64,000 nucleotides of DNA from Xanthomonas sp. CFBP 8443 (GTDB taxonomy: Bacteria; Pseudomonadota; Gammaproteobacteria; Xanthomonadales; Xanthomonadaceae), in the NCBI RefSeq assembly GCF_025666195.1, contig NZ_CP102592.1, positions 3,658,001 to 3,722,000 of the forward strand, given 5' to 3'. Of the stretch, positions 18,798-27,625 are shown piece by piece. The position numbers and the translations under genes are program-made. The notes beneath the pieces are model-generated. The model worked only from the letters and a program-made list of their open reading frames with translations, was not told the origin of the DNA and did no database searches. Position 1 is the stretch's first letter; the number at the start of each line of letters is the position of its first letter.

Positions 18798-19519
18798 CCC
18801 GCTGCCATGTCGATGTGCCGCTGCGCGCCGGCGACGACCTGATCCTCCCCGAGGACGTCGCCGGGCACCTGCTGCGCGTGCTGCGGTTGCGCGAGGGCGA
18901 CCGCTGCGTGCTGTTCAACGGCGACGGCTGCGACTACGACGCCGAACTGCTGCAGGTCGGCAAGCGCGGCGCCAGCGCGCGGATCGGCGCGGCGCGGCCG
19001 GCGGACAACGAATCGCCGCTGGCGATCACCCTGCTGCAGGGCGTGGCCCGCGGCGAAAAGATGGACCTGATCCTGCAGAAGGCGACCGAGCTGGGCGTGG
19101 CCGCAATCGTGCCGGTGTGGGCCGAGCGCACCGAAGTGAAGCTGGATGCCGCGCGCGTGGACAAGCGCGTGGCGCACTGGCGCAGCGTCGTGGTCGCGGC
19201 CTGCGAGCAGTCCGGCCGTGCGCGCGTGCCCGACCTGGCCGCGCCGCTGGCGCTGGCCGATGCAGCGCGCAGCGTCGCCGCCACGCAACTCAAGCTCACC
19301 CTCGACCCGCAGGGCGAGCACCGTCTGCGCACGCTGGAGATCGACGGCCAGGCCGCGACGATCGCGATCGGCCCGGAAGGCGGCTGGTCGCCACGCGACC
19401 GCGCCACCCTGCAGGCCGCCGGCTTCGCCGGCCTGCGCCTGGGGCCGCGCATCCTGCGCACCGAGACCGCGGGCCTGGCCGCGATCGCGGCACTGCAGGC
19501 GCATGGCGGCGACCTGTGA
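18788..19519 (+). CDS. rsmE: 16S rRNA (uracil-1498-N3)-methyltransferase RsmE
   Basis: The product is 243 aa. RsmE methylates U1498 of 16S rRNA using SAM through a SPOUT fold with a trefoil knot. The knot motifs are AIAIGPEGGWSPRD near residue 195 and LRLGPRILRTETAGLAAI at the C-terminus. The N-terminal PUA-like part (HLLRVLRLREGDRCVLFNGDG) is also present. The ATG lies inside the last codons of bioA, so the two are probably translated from one message. Confidence 0.96.
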   Translation: MRLTRCHVDVPLRAGDDLILPEDVAGHLLRVLRLREGDRCVLFNGDGCDYDAELLQVGKRGASARIGAARPADNESPLAITLLQGVARGEKMDLILQKATELGVAAIVPVWAERTEVKLDAARVDKRVAHWRSVVVAACEQSGRARVPDLAAPLALADAARSVAATQLKLTLDPQGEHRLRTLEIDGQAATIAIGPEGGWSPRDRATLQAAGFAGLRLGPRILRTETAGLAAIAALQAHGGDL

Positions 19520-20008
19520 ACTGATGCACACAATCGCGTAGACATCGGCTACGGAAGGGACCGTCCCGAACGGCGCCGCAGAGCGCCTCGTGCCGGCGCA
19601 TTGCCCTGAAAAACAGCGGTTTTTGAAGGGAATCGCCAGCCGCACACGCGTTGACAACGAAGGACAAGCGCGACACAGTCGGCGCTCCTGAGCCAACACG
19701 GATACCTCCGGTTTGGATCGATCAAAACCCCGCGACGCAGCATCGTCGGCGTGCGGTCGCCTAACCCAACGACGTCCGCATGCGGCGCGACGCGCGCGCT
19801 CCGCAACCAGCGCGCCCATGCATCGCGTGCGCTTGCCCGTACGCAGCGCCGCCGCATTCCACACCCCGCATCCGCCGCTCGGCGGCATGCGCGCATTGCC
19901 GCCCTTTTCGATTCGCTCATCGCGCCGCATCCGGGCCGATGGCGTCGCTTGCCCGCCGGCACGCCGGCGGGTCTTTCGTGCCCTGTGCCACTTTCGGAGA
20001 CCGCCCAC
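19520..20008. promoter_or_regulatory. Upstream region of the first TonB-dependent receptor
   Basis: There is no gene here. At 19651-19667 TTGACAACGAAGGACAA resembles a damaged version of the palindrome seen at 24005-24020, with a good left half and a poor right half. Several open frames cross the stretch without support. The receptor's ribosome binding site CGGAGA lies just before 20009. Confidence 0.3.
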
Positions 20009-22627
20009 GTGAACCGCATCCGCCTCGCTCCCCTGGCCTTCGCCGTCGCCGCCATCCTGGCAACGCCCGCCAGCGCCTTCGCCCAGCAACTTCCCGAACA
20101 ACCGCGCGACGCCGCAGCGCCGCCCACGACCGACGGTGCGGCCGCGACGGACAACGCCCAGGCCTCGCCAGCGGTGCAGGAACTGGATGCGGTCAAGGTC
20201 ACCGGCTACCGCGCCAGCCTGCAGAAATCGCTCAACATAAAGCGCAACGCCGATGCGATCGTCGATGCGATCTCGGCCGAGGACGTGGGCAAGTTTCCCG
20301 CCGCCAACGTCGCCGAATCGCTGTCGCACCTGCCCGGTGTCAGCGTCGACCGCCAGTTCGGCGAAGGCGAGAAGGTCTCGATCCTGGGCACCGACCCGGC
20401 CTTGAACCGGGTCCTGCTCAACGGCCAGAGCATCGCCTCCACCAGTTGGGGCGGCGATCCGAACAATCCTGATAGCCGCTCGTTCAACTATTCGCTGCTG
20501 GCGCCGGAAGTGATCGGCAGCGCCGAGGTGTACAAGAGCCCGCAGCCCAGCATCGACGAAGGCAGCCTCGGCGGCACCGTGATCCTGCACACGCGCAAGC
20601 CGCTGGAACTGGACAAGAACCTGCTGACCGGCAGCGTCAGCTACGGCTACAACGACCGCTCCGAGGACGGCAAGCCCAACGCCTCGCTGCTGTACAACTG
20701 GAAGAACGATGCCGGCACGCTCGGCGTGCTCGGCTCGGTGATGCATTCGGAGCGCTCGCTGCGCCGCGACGGCGTGGAGATCTTCGGCTACAGCGACATC
20801 CAGGGCGCCGGGTTTCCCGACGCCGTCGCCGCCGGCAAGCAGGGCGTCTACCCCACCGCGATCAACAGTGCGCTGTTCACGCAGACGCGCAAGCGCGACG
20901 GCGTCACCGGCTCGCTGCAGTGGAAGCCCAACGACGCGTTCGAACTGACCTACACCGGCCTGTACGTCGAGGAGACGTTCGACAACGTCAACCAGAGCCG
21001 CTACGCCAACTTCGTCCCGGCCAACGCCACCGCACTGGACGTGACCGACGGCGTCGCCACGTCGGGCGCCTACGGCGGCAACGCCGAGACCATCCTCGAT
21101 TCCTACGTGCGCAACACCACGGTCAAGACCAGCAGCAACACCTTGCGCGGCGACTGGCACGGCGACGGCTGGAACGTCTCCGGCCAGGTCGGCGCGACCC
21201 GCTCGGCCGGCGGCGCCGACCGCATCTACGGCCTCACCTTCCGCGGCAACGGCGGCTACGACTACGCCATCGATCACCGCAGGGTCGGCGTGGACTACGC
21301 GGTGCCGCCGTCGGCGCTGGACACGATGTCGGTGATCGGCGCCACCGTGAACCGCTATCCGAACCTGGACAAGGAGCGCTACGCGCAGCTGGACTTCGAC
21401 CACGACGTGGCCTGGGGGCCGATCACCAAGCTGCGGCTCGGGGTCAAGGCCACCCGCCACAGCACCGCGCAGGACATGTACTACGACAGCTTCCCGGCCG
21501 ATCCGAACACGACGTTGGGCGCGGTCTACGGCGGCGACACGCCCGGCGGCTACCTGGACGGCCTGTCGGTCAGCGACGACATGCGCCATTGGCCGCGGCA
21601 GAGCCCGGGCGCGCTGATCGACTACGTCAGCGGCCTGCCCGGCAGCGATATCCTCGCGCCGAGCTACGGCAGCACCTTCGACGTGGTCGAGCGCAACCGC
21701 GCCGCCTACCTGCAGGCAGATTTCTCCGGCTACAACTACCGCGGCAACATCGGCGTGCGCTACGTCAACACCCGCGACGCGATCGGCGGCTACCAGTACG
21801 ACGGCAGCGCCTATGCGCCGGTGCGCTACAACAAGTCCTACGGCGAGTGGCTGCCGTCGCTGAACTTCGCCTACGACCTGTCCGACGCGCTGATCCTGCG
21901 CGTGGCCGCGGCCAAGGTGATCGCGCGGCCGCGCTATGCCGACCTCACGCCCTACGTCAACGCCGACGACAACAAGCTCACCGCCAGCAGCGGCAATCCG
22001 GCGCTGGATCCGTACCGCTCCACCAACTACGGCGCATCGCTGGAATGGTATTTCGCGCCCAACAGCGTGTTGGCCGGCGAACTGTTCTACCGCGACATCT
22101 CCAACTACATCCTGCAGACCCTGGTGCAGCGGCCGCTGCACAACAACACCTACGACCGCGAGGACATCTACGAGGTGACCCTGCCGCAGAACTCCGGCGC
22201 GGCCAAGGTCAAGGGCGTATCGCTGAGCTACCAGCAGGAATTGGGCGGCGGCTTCGGCGTGGCGGCGAACTACACCTACTCCAAGGCCGACACCCAGGGC
22301 GACTACAACCTGCCCTACAACTCCAAGAACAGCTACAACCTCAGCCCCTACTTCGAGAAGGGACCGTGGGAGGCGCGGCTGACCCTGGGCTGGCGCTCGG
22401 CCTACTTCACCCAGATCGGGCGCCTGGGCGCGAACCAGATGACCGATGCCTTCACCCAACTCGATGCGTCGGTGTCCTACGCGATCACCGACAAGGTCAA
22501 GCTACAGCTGGAAGGCAGCAACCTGCTCGACGAGACCTACTACAGCTACGTCGGCCAGGAGAGCCAGCCCTACTATCTGTACAAGAACGGGCGCGGCTAC
22601 ATGCTCAGCGTGCACTTCACCCTGTAG
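20009..22627 (+). CDS. TonB-dependent outer-membrane receptor
   Basis: The product is 872 aa from a GTG start preceded by CGGAGA; the start gives a signal peptide ending ASAFAQ. The TonB box region is ELDAVKVTGYRASLQKSLN. The plug domain follows (ISAEDVGKFPAANVAESLSHLPGV), then a 22-strand-type barrel ending in an aromatic residue (MLSVHFTL). It belongs to the large Caulobacter/Xanthomonas receptor subfamily for carbohydrates. It is a clear paralogue of the receptor at 24811, sharing the same plug sequence and length. It lies on the far side of glucokinase from the glycosidases; whether it imports the same sugars is unknown. Confidence 0.93.
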   Translation: MNRIRLAPLAFAVAAILATPASAFAQQLPEQPRDAAAPPTTDGAAATDNAQASPAVQELDAVKVTGYRASLQKSLNIKRNADAIVDAISAEDVGKFPAANVAESLSHLPGVSVDRQFGEGEKVSILGTDPALNRVLLNGQSIASTSWGGDPNNPDSRSFNYSLLAPEVIGSAEVYKSPQPSIDEGSLGGTVILHTRKPLELDKNLLTGSVSYGYNDRSEDGKPNASLLYNWKNDAGTLGVLGSVMHSERSLRRDGVEIFGYSDIQGAGFPDAVAAGKQGVYPTAINSALFTQTRKRDGVTGSLQWKPNDAFELTYTGLYVEETFDNVNQSRYANFVPANATALDVTDGVATSGAYGGNAETILDSYVRNTTVKTSSNTLRGDWHGDGWNVSGQVGATRSAGGADRIYGLTFRGNGGYDYAIDHRRVGVDYAVPPSALDTMSVIGATVNRYPNLDKERYAQLDFDHDVAWGPITKLRLGVKATRHSTAQDMYYDSFPADPNTTLGAVYGGDTPGGYLDGLSVSDDMRHWPRQSPGALIDYVSGLPGSDILAPSYGSTFDVVERNRAAYLQADFSGYNYRGNIGVRYVNTRDAIGGYQYDGSAYAPVRYNKSYGEWLPSLNFAYDLSDALILRVAAAKVIARPRYADLTPYVNADDNKLTASSGNPALDPYRSTNYGASLEWYFAPNSVLAGELFYRDISNYILQTLVQRPLHNNTYDREDIYEVTLPQNSGAAKVKGVSLSYQQELGGGFGVAANYTYSKADTQGDYNLPYNSKNSYNLSPYFEKGPWEARLTLGWRSAYFTQIGRLGANQMTDAFTQLDASVSYAITDKVKLQLEGSNLLDETYYSYVGQESQPYYLYKNGRGYMLSVHFTL

Positions 22628-22818
22628 CCGCGGCAACGGCGGCGGCCGCGCAGGCCGCCGCATCGCAGGCGCGACCGCGTCGCCACCGGCGTGCAAGGCG
22701 TCGCTGCAAAAGTGGTTGCGGTCGGACAGACGCCGCTACATAGGCAAAGCCTGTCGCGACGCAGATGGAGCCTGTCGCGACGGACCGCCCAGGCCCCGCC
22801 CCCATCCGACATGGCGAC

Positions 22819-22843
22819 CTGTGGGAGCGACTTCAGTCGCGAC
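22819..22843. repeat. Single arm of the GTGGGAGCGACTTCAGTC palindrome family
   Basis: CTGTGGGAGCGACTTCAGTC followed by GCGAC is a self-complementary small palindrome related to the GTAGGAGCGGCTTCAGCC elements. It lies in the 288-bp gap between the receptor and glucokinase genes, in which I see no gene. Confidence 0.7.
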
Positions 22844-22915
22844 GGGCCTTGCCGACACAGCTGTCGCGCCCGACGCCACTGCGCCACCCGCGAAAACACC
22901 CGCGTCGCGAATACG

Positions 22916-23935
22916 CTATCGCTGCTGCTGCAGAAACCAGTTCGCCGCGCCGATCACCCCGAGCTGGCCATGCTCGACCAGCTTCACCGGGATCTGCTCC
23001 AGCGCCGGACGCATCGCGCCCTTGTTCAAGTAGCGCGCGACGAAGTCGCTGGCGGCCAGGAACTCGCCGATCTGCGGCAGGAAGCCACCGGCCAGGTAGA
23101 TCCCGCTCTGGATGCCGTACAGCAGCGCCATGTCGCCGACCACGCTGCCGAGCAGGCCGCAGAACGCCGACAGCGCCTCGCGCGCCAGCGGATCGTGCCC
23201 GGCCAACGCCGCCGCGGTGACCTCGCTGGGCGTGGCGTGCGCCGGCGCGGCATCGCGCAACTCGCACAACACCTTATAGAGATTGAGCAGGCCAGGGCCG
23301 GACAGCAGGTGTTCGACCGGCACGTAGCTGCGCGTGCGCAGCAGCCGCTGCGCCATGGCCATTTCCAGTTCGCTGCCGACCGGCAAGGCGGCATGGCCGG
23401 CCTCGGTAGCCAGCACGACGGCGCCGCCGTTGGCCGGAATCCACACCGCCGCGCCAAGCCCGGTGCCCGGCCCGATCACCAGCGCCGGTCCGCGCTGCGC
23501 CTTGCGCGGGCCGGCCAGGTGCAGCACTTCGCTGGCATCCATCGACGAGGCCGCGTACGCCACCGCCTCGAAATCGTTGACCAGGTGCAGCGCCTGCAGG
23601 CCCAGCCGCTCGCGGATCTCCGGCGGCGACAGGCTCCACGGCAAATTGGTGGTGATCACCCTGCCGTCCTCCAGCGCGTAGCCGGCGCTGGCGATCACGC
23701 CACGGGTCGGCGCCGGGCCGCTCACGCCGGACAGGAACTCGCCGATGATCTCGGTCAGCCCCGGGTAGTCGGCACAGCGGTACTTGCGATAGTCCAGCAC
23801 CTTGACCGGCGCGGCATCAGTCGCATCCCCGCGCGCCACCAGGCCGATGCGGACATGCGTGCCGCCGACGTCGGCGGCAATGAAAGGTTCGGCGCGCGAC
23901 GCGGCCGCTACCACTGGTGAACTGCTTGCAGACAC
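22916..23935 (-). CDS. glk: Glucokinase (ROK-unrelated Glk family)
   Basis: The product is 339 aa with a GTG start preceded by GGGAG. It phosphorylates glucose, or possibly another hexose, with ATP. The phosphate-binding motif is FIAADVGGTHVRIGLVARGD, the catalytic region is LHLVNDFEAVAYAA, and VIGPGTGLGAAVW is the adenosine-binding loop. It belongs to the proteobacterial Glk (PF02685-type) family. It is transcribed away from the TonB receptor at 24811, and the intergenic region holds two LacI-type palindromes. This links it to the same sugar signal and suggests it phosphorylates hexoses released from glycans. Confidence 0.93.
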   Translation of the reverse strand: MSASSSPVVAAASRAEPFIAADVGGTHVRIGLVARGDATDAAPVKVLDYRKYRCADYPGLTEIIGEFLSGVSGPAPTRGVIASAGYALEDGRVITTNLPWSLSPPEIRERLGLQALHLVNDFEAVAYAASSMDASEVLHLAGPRKAQRGPALVIGPGTGLGAAVWIPANGGAVVLATEAGHAALPVGSELEMAMAQRLLRTRSYVPVEHLLSGPGLLNLYKVLCELRDAAPAHATPSEVTAAALAGHDPLAREALSAFCGLLGSVVGDMALLYGIQSGIYLAGGFLPQIGEFLAASDFVARYLNKGAMRPALEQIPVKLVEHGQLGVIGAANWFLQQQR

Positions 23936-24003
23936 GTATTCTCCCGTTGCGCCCGACTGGGCGCACGCCGATGGGCCTGTTGACCGATCGAGTTTCAGAC
24001 CAC

Positions 24004-24021
24004 CTTGACAACGTTGTCAAG
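24004..24021. promoter_or_regulatory. LacI-family operator, perfect 18-bp palindrome
   Basis: CTTGACAACGTTGTCAAG is perfectly palindromic with a central CG, the classic form of LacI/GalR-type operators in xanthomonads. It lies about 70 bp ahead of the glucokinase start and would overlap its promoter. The regulator gene is not in the window. Confidence 0.7.
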
Positions 24022-24367
24022 ATGAATTCGTCCAGTCTCGCTCTTTCTCATTCCTTCACCACGGCATCGTGGCGTCTTCGTCGTCCTGCTCAATGGGTCA
24101 CAACCATGCCATTCAGGGCTGTGCACCAGTAAACAGTTGTCGCAAAAAGCTCGCCGCAATGCACAAATTTACATGGAAAGTGTGCTGACGACCACAATTA
24201 GCGCGTCATTGCAAATGTGTCAGCAAATGAACCCCGCAATTCTGCCCGCGGCATAATTTCCTTCGTAGACAAATACCTACGTTCAGCGGCAATGACCACT
24301 TCCAAGCTATTGCGCCGCGCTTGGCCGCTATCGCACCGAGATTTGTCAAAATTCTGTGAAGCATGTG

Positions 24368-24383
24368 TTGACAACGCTGTCAG
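24368..24383. promoter_or_regulatory. Second LacI-type operator upstream of the nix receptor
   Basis: TTGACAACGCTGTCAG contains the palindrome TGACA-ACGC-TGTCA and matches the operator at 24004-24021 at 14 of 16 positions. It lies about 430 bp ahead of the receptor start. The pair suggests coordinated control of glucokinase and the receptor, possibly with DNA looping. Confidence 0.65.
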
Positions 24384-24810
24384 CGCTATTACAGACTCGG
24401 ATCACACAAATTTTTACAGCTTCGCGACATGGCACGTTTAGGGCCTGGAACCAGCACCGACTGCAGTTCCAGCGTCATGGCAAGCGCGTACCGAAGCCGT
24501 CCTACGGCGCGCGCCCGCAATGGAAAGCGGATCGCTTGCGCCACTGCCCGCCAGGCCGTCCCGGCGAGCACGAAATATCGGGACATGCACTGTTTGCTGT
24601 ATTTGGTTTTGCAACAGGACACAAAGGAAGGACCGGCGCCGCGGTGCCGCCGGCCGGCTACTTCCGCGTCAACGACCGGACGACGCGCACCGAAACGCGA
24701 TACGCGCAGCCACCGCAAGGTGCCGCGCAGTCAACAGGCCGGGCAGCGGCCAGCACGCCGGAACATCGGTTGGCACCTCATGCCCATGTACTAACCCAGA
24801 GGTTTAGCCA
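24384..24810. promoter_or_regulatory. Long leader of the second TonB-dependent receptor
   Basis: The remaining 430 bp before the receptor start contain no supported gene. The region is where the receptor's promoter and untranslated leader must lie. I could not pick out a convincing promoter pair. Confidence 0.3.
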
Positions 24811-27429
24811 ATGAATAGCCGCACCACCACGTTAGCCATCAGCATCATGGCCGCGCTGTACCTGTCCGGTAACGCAATGGCGCAGGAAGCACCCGCTTCC
24901 GGCGCGGAATCGAAGAACGTCCAGGAGCTGGACACGATCACCGTCACCGGCTACCGCGCCTCGCTGGAGAAGAGCCAGGCGGTCAAGCGCTCGGCCAATT
25001 CCATCGTCGACGCGATCAGCGCCGAGGACATCGGCAAGTTCCCGGACACCAATGCCGCCGAGTCGCTGGCGCACCTGCCCGGCATCAGCGTGGACCGCCA
25101 GTTCGGCGAAGGCGAGAAGGTCAGCATCAACGGCACCGACCCGGCGCTGAACCGCGTGCTGCTCAACGGCCAGACCATCGCCTCCGGCGACTGGGGCGGC
25201 AACCCGTCCGACACCAGCGGCCGCACCTTCAACTACACCCTGCTGTCGCCGGAAATCATCGGCCTGATGGAGGTCTACAAGACCCCCGAGGCGCGCATCG
25301 ACGAAGGCTCGATCGGCGGCACCGTGATCGTGCATACCCGCAAGCCGCTGGACCTGCCGAAGAACACCATCCGCGGCTCGGTCGGCTACAACTACAACGA
25401 CCGTTCGGAAGAGGGCAATCCGCGCGGCTCGGCGCTGTGGAGCTGGAAGAACGACGACGAGACCTTCGGCGCGTTGATCTCCGCCACCCACGACAAGCAG
25501 GACATCGCGCGCGCCGGCATCGAGTTCTTCGGCTACACCACCGGCGCCGGTATCCCCGCCACTGCCGCCATTTCGGGCGACGGAGGTAACGTTGCTACTG
25601 CCAAGATTCCGGCCGGCATCAACAGCGCCTACTTCCAGCAGACCCGCGAGCGCAACGGCCTGCAGGGCGCGCTGCAGTGGAAGCCGAACGAGCAGAACGA
25701 GTTCAACCTGACCGGCATCTACATCAAGGGCAAGTACAACAACTTCAGCGAATCGCGCTACGTCTGTCCGGCGTGCAACAGCGATCTGCAGAAGGTCACC
25801 AGCGCCAACGTCCAGAACGGCTACATCACCTCCGGCACCGTCACCGACGGCGCCGCCGGCCAGCCCTACGCGCAGCTCGACACCAACTACCGCGAGAGCG
25901 AAGTCACCACCAAGAGCGTGAACCTGCGCCACGACTGGTACGGCGACAACTGGGTGTTCACCACCCAGATCGGCACCACCAAGGCGACCGGCGGCAAGAA
26001 TCCGGAATACCTGATGAAGTTCCTGCTGCAGGACGGCGGCTACAACTTCAACTACGACGGCTCGCACACCGGCGTCACCTACGACAACAACAGCGCCTCC
26101 AACTGGGGCCTGGCGTCCGGCCAGCAGGCCGGCGGCGTCGAGTACACCACCACCGAGGACAAGGAAAAGTACTTCCAGTTCGATGCGGCCCGCGATCTGG
26201 AATGGGGCCCGTTCAACAAGGTGCTGGTGGGCTACAAGTACATCAACCACAACAACGGCCAGAACTCGCGCGGCAATGCGATCTTCGCCAACCAGGACGT
26301 GCTGCTGACCGGCTTCAACCCGGGCACCACGCCGGGCGGCCTGTACGACGGCCTGGGCGCAAGCGGCGACCTGGTCACCTGGCCGACCGCCAACCTCAAC
26401 TCGGTGCTGGACTATCTGAAGGGGCTGCCGCAGGCGGCGCTGACGCCCAAGTTCGGCCAGATCTACGACGTCAAGGAAATCACCAGCGACCTGTACGCGC
26501 AGATGAACTTCGAGGCCGGCAAGTTCCGCGGCAACGTGGGCCTGCGCTATGCCGACACCAAGGACAAGTCGCAGTACTACCAGACCAGCGATGGCGGCAC
26601 GACGTATGCGTTCCAGCAGGTCAGCAACGAGTACAAGAAGCCGCTGCCGAGCTTCAACATCGCCTACGACCTGGACGACACCAAGGTGCTGCGCTTCTCG
26701 GCCGCGAAGGTGATCGCGCGTCCGCGTTACGGCGACCTGGCCGGTTCGTTCTCGCTCAACAGCACCAGCGGCGACCTGACCGCCAGCGGCGGCAACCCGG
26801 ACCTGAAGCCGTACGAGTCGACCAACTACGATCTGGCCGCCGAGTGGTACTTCGCTCCGTCCAGCATGCTGTCGGCGGAACTGTTCTACCGCGACATCGG
26901 CTCCTACATCGTCAGCACCACGACCACCGAGATCCTCAGCGACCCGACCAACGGCATCGTCAACCAGCCGTACAGCGTGACTCGTCCGGTCAACGCCACC
27001 GGCGCCAAGGTCAAGGGCGCGTCGCTGAACTACCAGCAGGCGTTCGGCTACGGCTTCGGCCTGCAGGCGAACTACACCTACGCCGAGTCCAGCTCGCAGG
27101 ACGGCCTGAACCTGCCGTACCTGTCGCGCAACACCTACAACGTGATCCCCTACTGGGAAAACGGTCCGTGGATGGTGCGGGTGAACTACAGCTACCGCTC
27201 CAAGTACTTCACCCAGATCGGCCGCCTGGACTCGAACGTGTTCACCGACGAGTACAAGCAGCTCGACCTGACCGCCTCGTACGAGATCAACGACTGGATG
27301 AGCGTCAGCGTCAGCGCCACCAACCTGCTCGACTCCACGTACTACTGGTACAACGAGGTCAAGTACGCGCCGATCGGCATGTACAAGAACGGCCGCGGCT
27401 ACCAGGCGCAGCTGAACTTCAAGTTCTGA
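24811..27429 (+). CDS. TonB-dependent receptor of the N-glycan utilisation locus
   Basis: The product is 872 aa, beginning MNSRTTTLAISIMAALYLSG with a signal peptide cleaved after AMAQ. The TonB-box/plug segment ELDTITVTGYRASLEKS and DIGKFPDTNAAESLAHLPG parallels the receptor at 20009. The C-terminus YQAQLNFKF ends in Phe as expected for an outer-membrane barrel. Its position right before the GH29-GH35 run suggests that it imports N-glycan or glycopeptide fragments, an inference from synteny with the nix locus of X. campestris. A strong terminator follows, so the glycosidases are probably driven by read-through or by their own promoter. Confidence 0.93.
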   Translation: MNSRTTTLAISIMAALYLSGNAMAQEAPASGAESKNVQELDTITVTGYRASLEKSQAVKRSANSIVDAISAEDIGKFPDTNAAESLAHLPGISVDRQFGEGEKVSINGTDPALNRVLLNGQTIASGDWGGNPSDTSGRTFNYTLLSPEIIGLMEVYKTPEARIDEGSIGGTVIVHTRKPLDLPKNTIRGSVGYNYNDRSEEGNPRGSALWSWKNDDETFGALISATHDKQDIARAGIEFFGYTTGAGIPATAAISGDGGNVATAKIPAGINSAYFQQTRERNGLQGALQWKPNEQNEFNLTGIYIKGKYNNFSESRYVCPACNSDLQKVTSANVQNGYITSGTVTDGAAGQPYAQLDTNYRESEVTTKSVNLRHDWYGDNWVFTTQIGTTKATGGKNPEYLMKFLLQDGGYNFNYDGSHTGVTYDNNSASNWGLASGQQAGGVEYTTTEDKEKYFQFDAARDLEWGPFNKVLVGYKYINHNNGQNSRGNAIFANQDVLLTGFNPGTTPGGLYDGLGASGDLVTWPTANLNSVLDYLKGLPQAALTPKFGQIYDVKEITSDLYAQMNFEAGKFRGNVGLRYADTKDKSQYYQTSDGGTTYAFQQVSNEYKKPLPSFNIAYDLDDTKVLRFSAAKVIARPRYGDLAGSFSLNSTSGDLTASGGNPDLKPYESTNYDLAAEWYFAPSSMLSAELFYRDIGSYIVSTTTTEILSDPTNGIVNQPYSVTRPVNATGAKVKGASLNYQQAFGYGFGLQANYTYAESSSQDGLNLPYLSRNTYNVIPYWENGPWMVRVNYSYRSKYFTQIGRLDSNVFTDEYKQLDLTASYEINDWMSVSVSATNLLDSTYYWYNEVKYAPIGMYKNGRGYQAQLNFKF

Positions 27430-27438
27430 TGTAGGACT

Positions 27439-27478
27439 GGCGCGCCACCGACCCTCCACGGTGGCGCGCCCTTTTTTT
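27439..27478 (+). terminator. Rho-independent terminator between receptor and glycosidases
   Basis: GGCGCGCCACC (27439-27449) pairs perfectly with GGTGGCGCGCC (27460-27470) and is followed by seven T. It would sharply lower glycosidase expression relative to the receptor. Confidence 0.93.
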
Positions 27479-27625
27479 GTCCGATGTAACGCTACACCGC
27501 TACATGCAGGAGCGCAGCCGCGCGTAACGCGTCCCATGATCCGGGCGCGGCAGATTCGCTCTCCTGCAATCCCCGGAGCCGGCGTCCATGCGCCGGTACC
27601 GACTTCGCCACAGGAGTGCAGTTCC

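Noticed and set aside
18404..22459. Minus-strand open frame of 1351 codons opposite bioA, rsmE and the first TonB receptor
   Set aside because: It is the antisense shadow of well-supported genes; the translation is a Val/Ala/Arg/Gln-rich string without domains, a usual artefact of GC-rich DNA.
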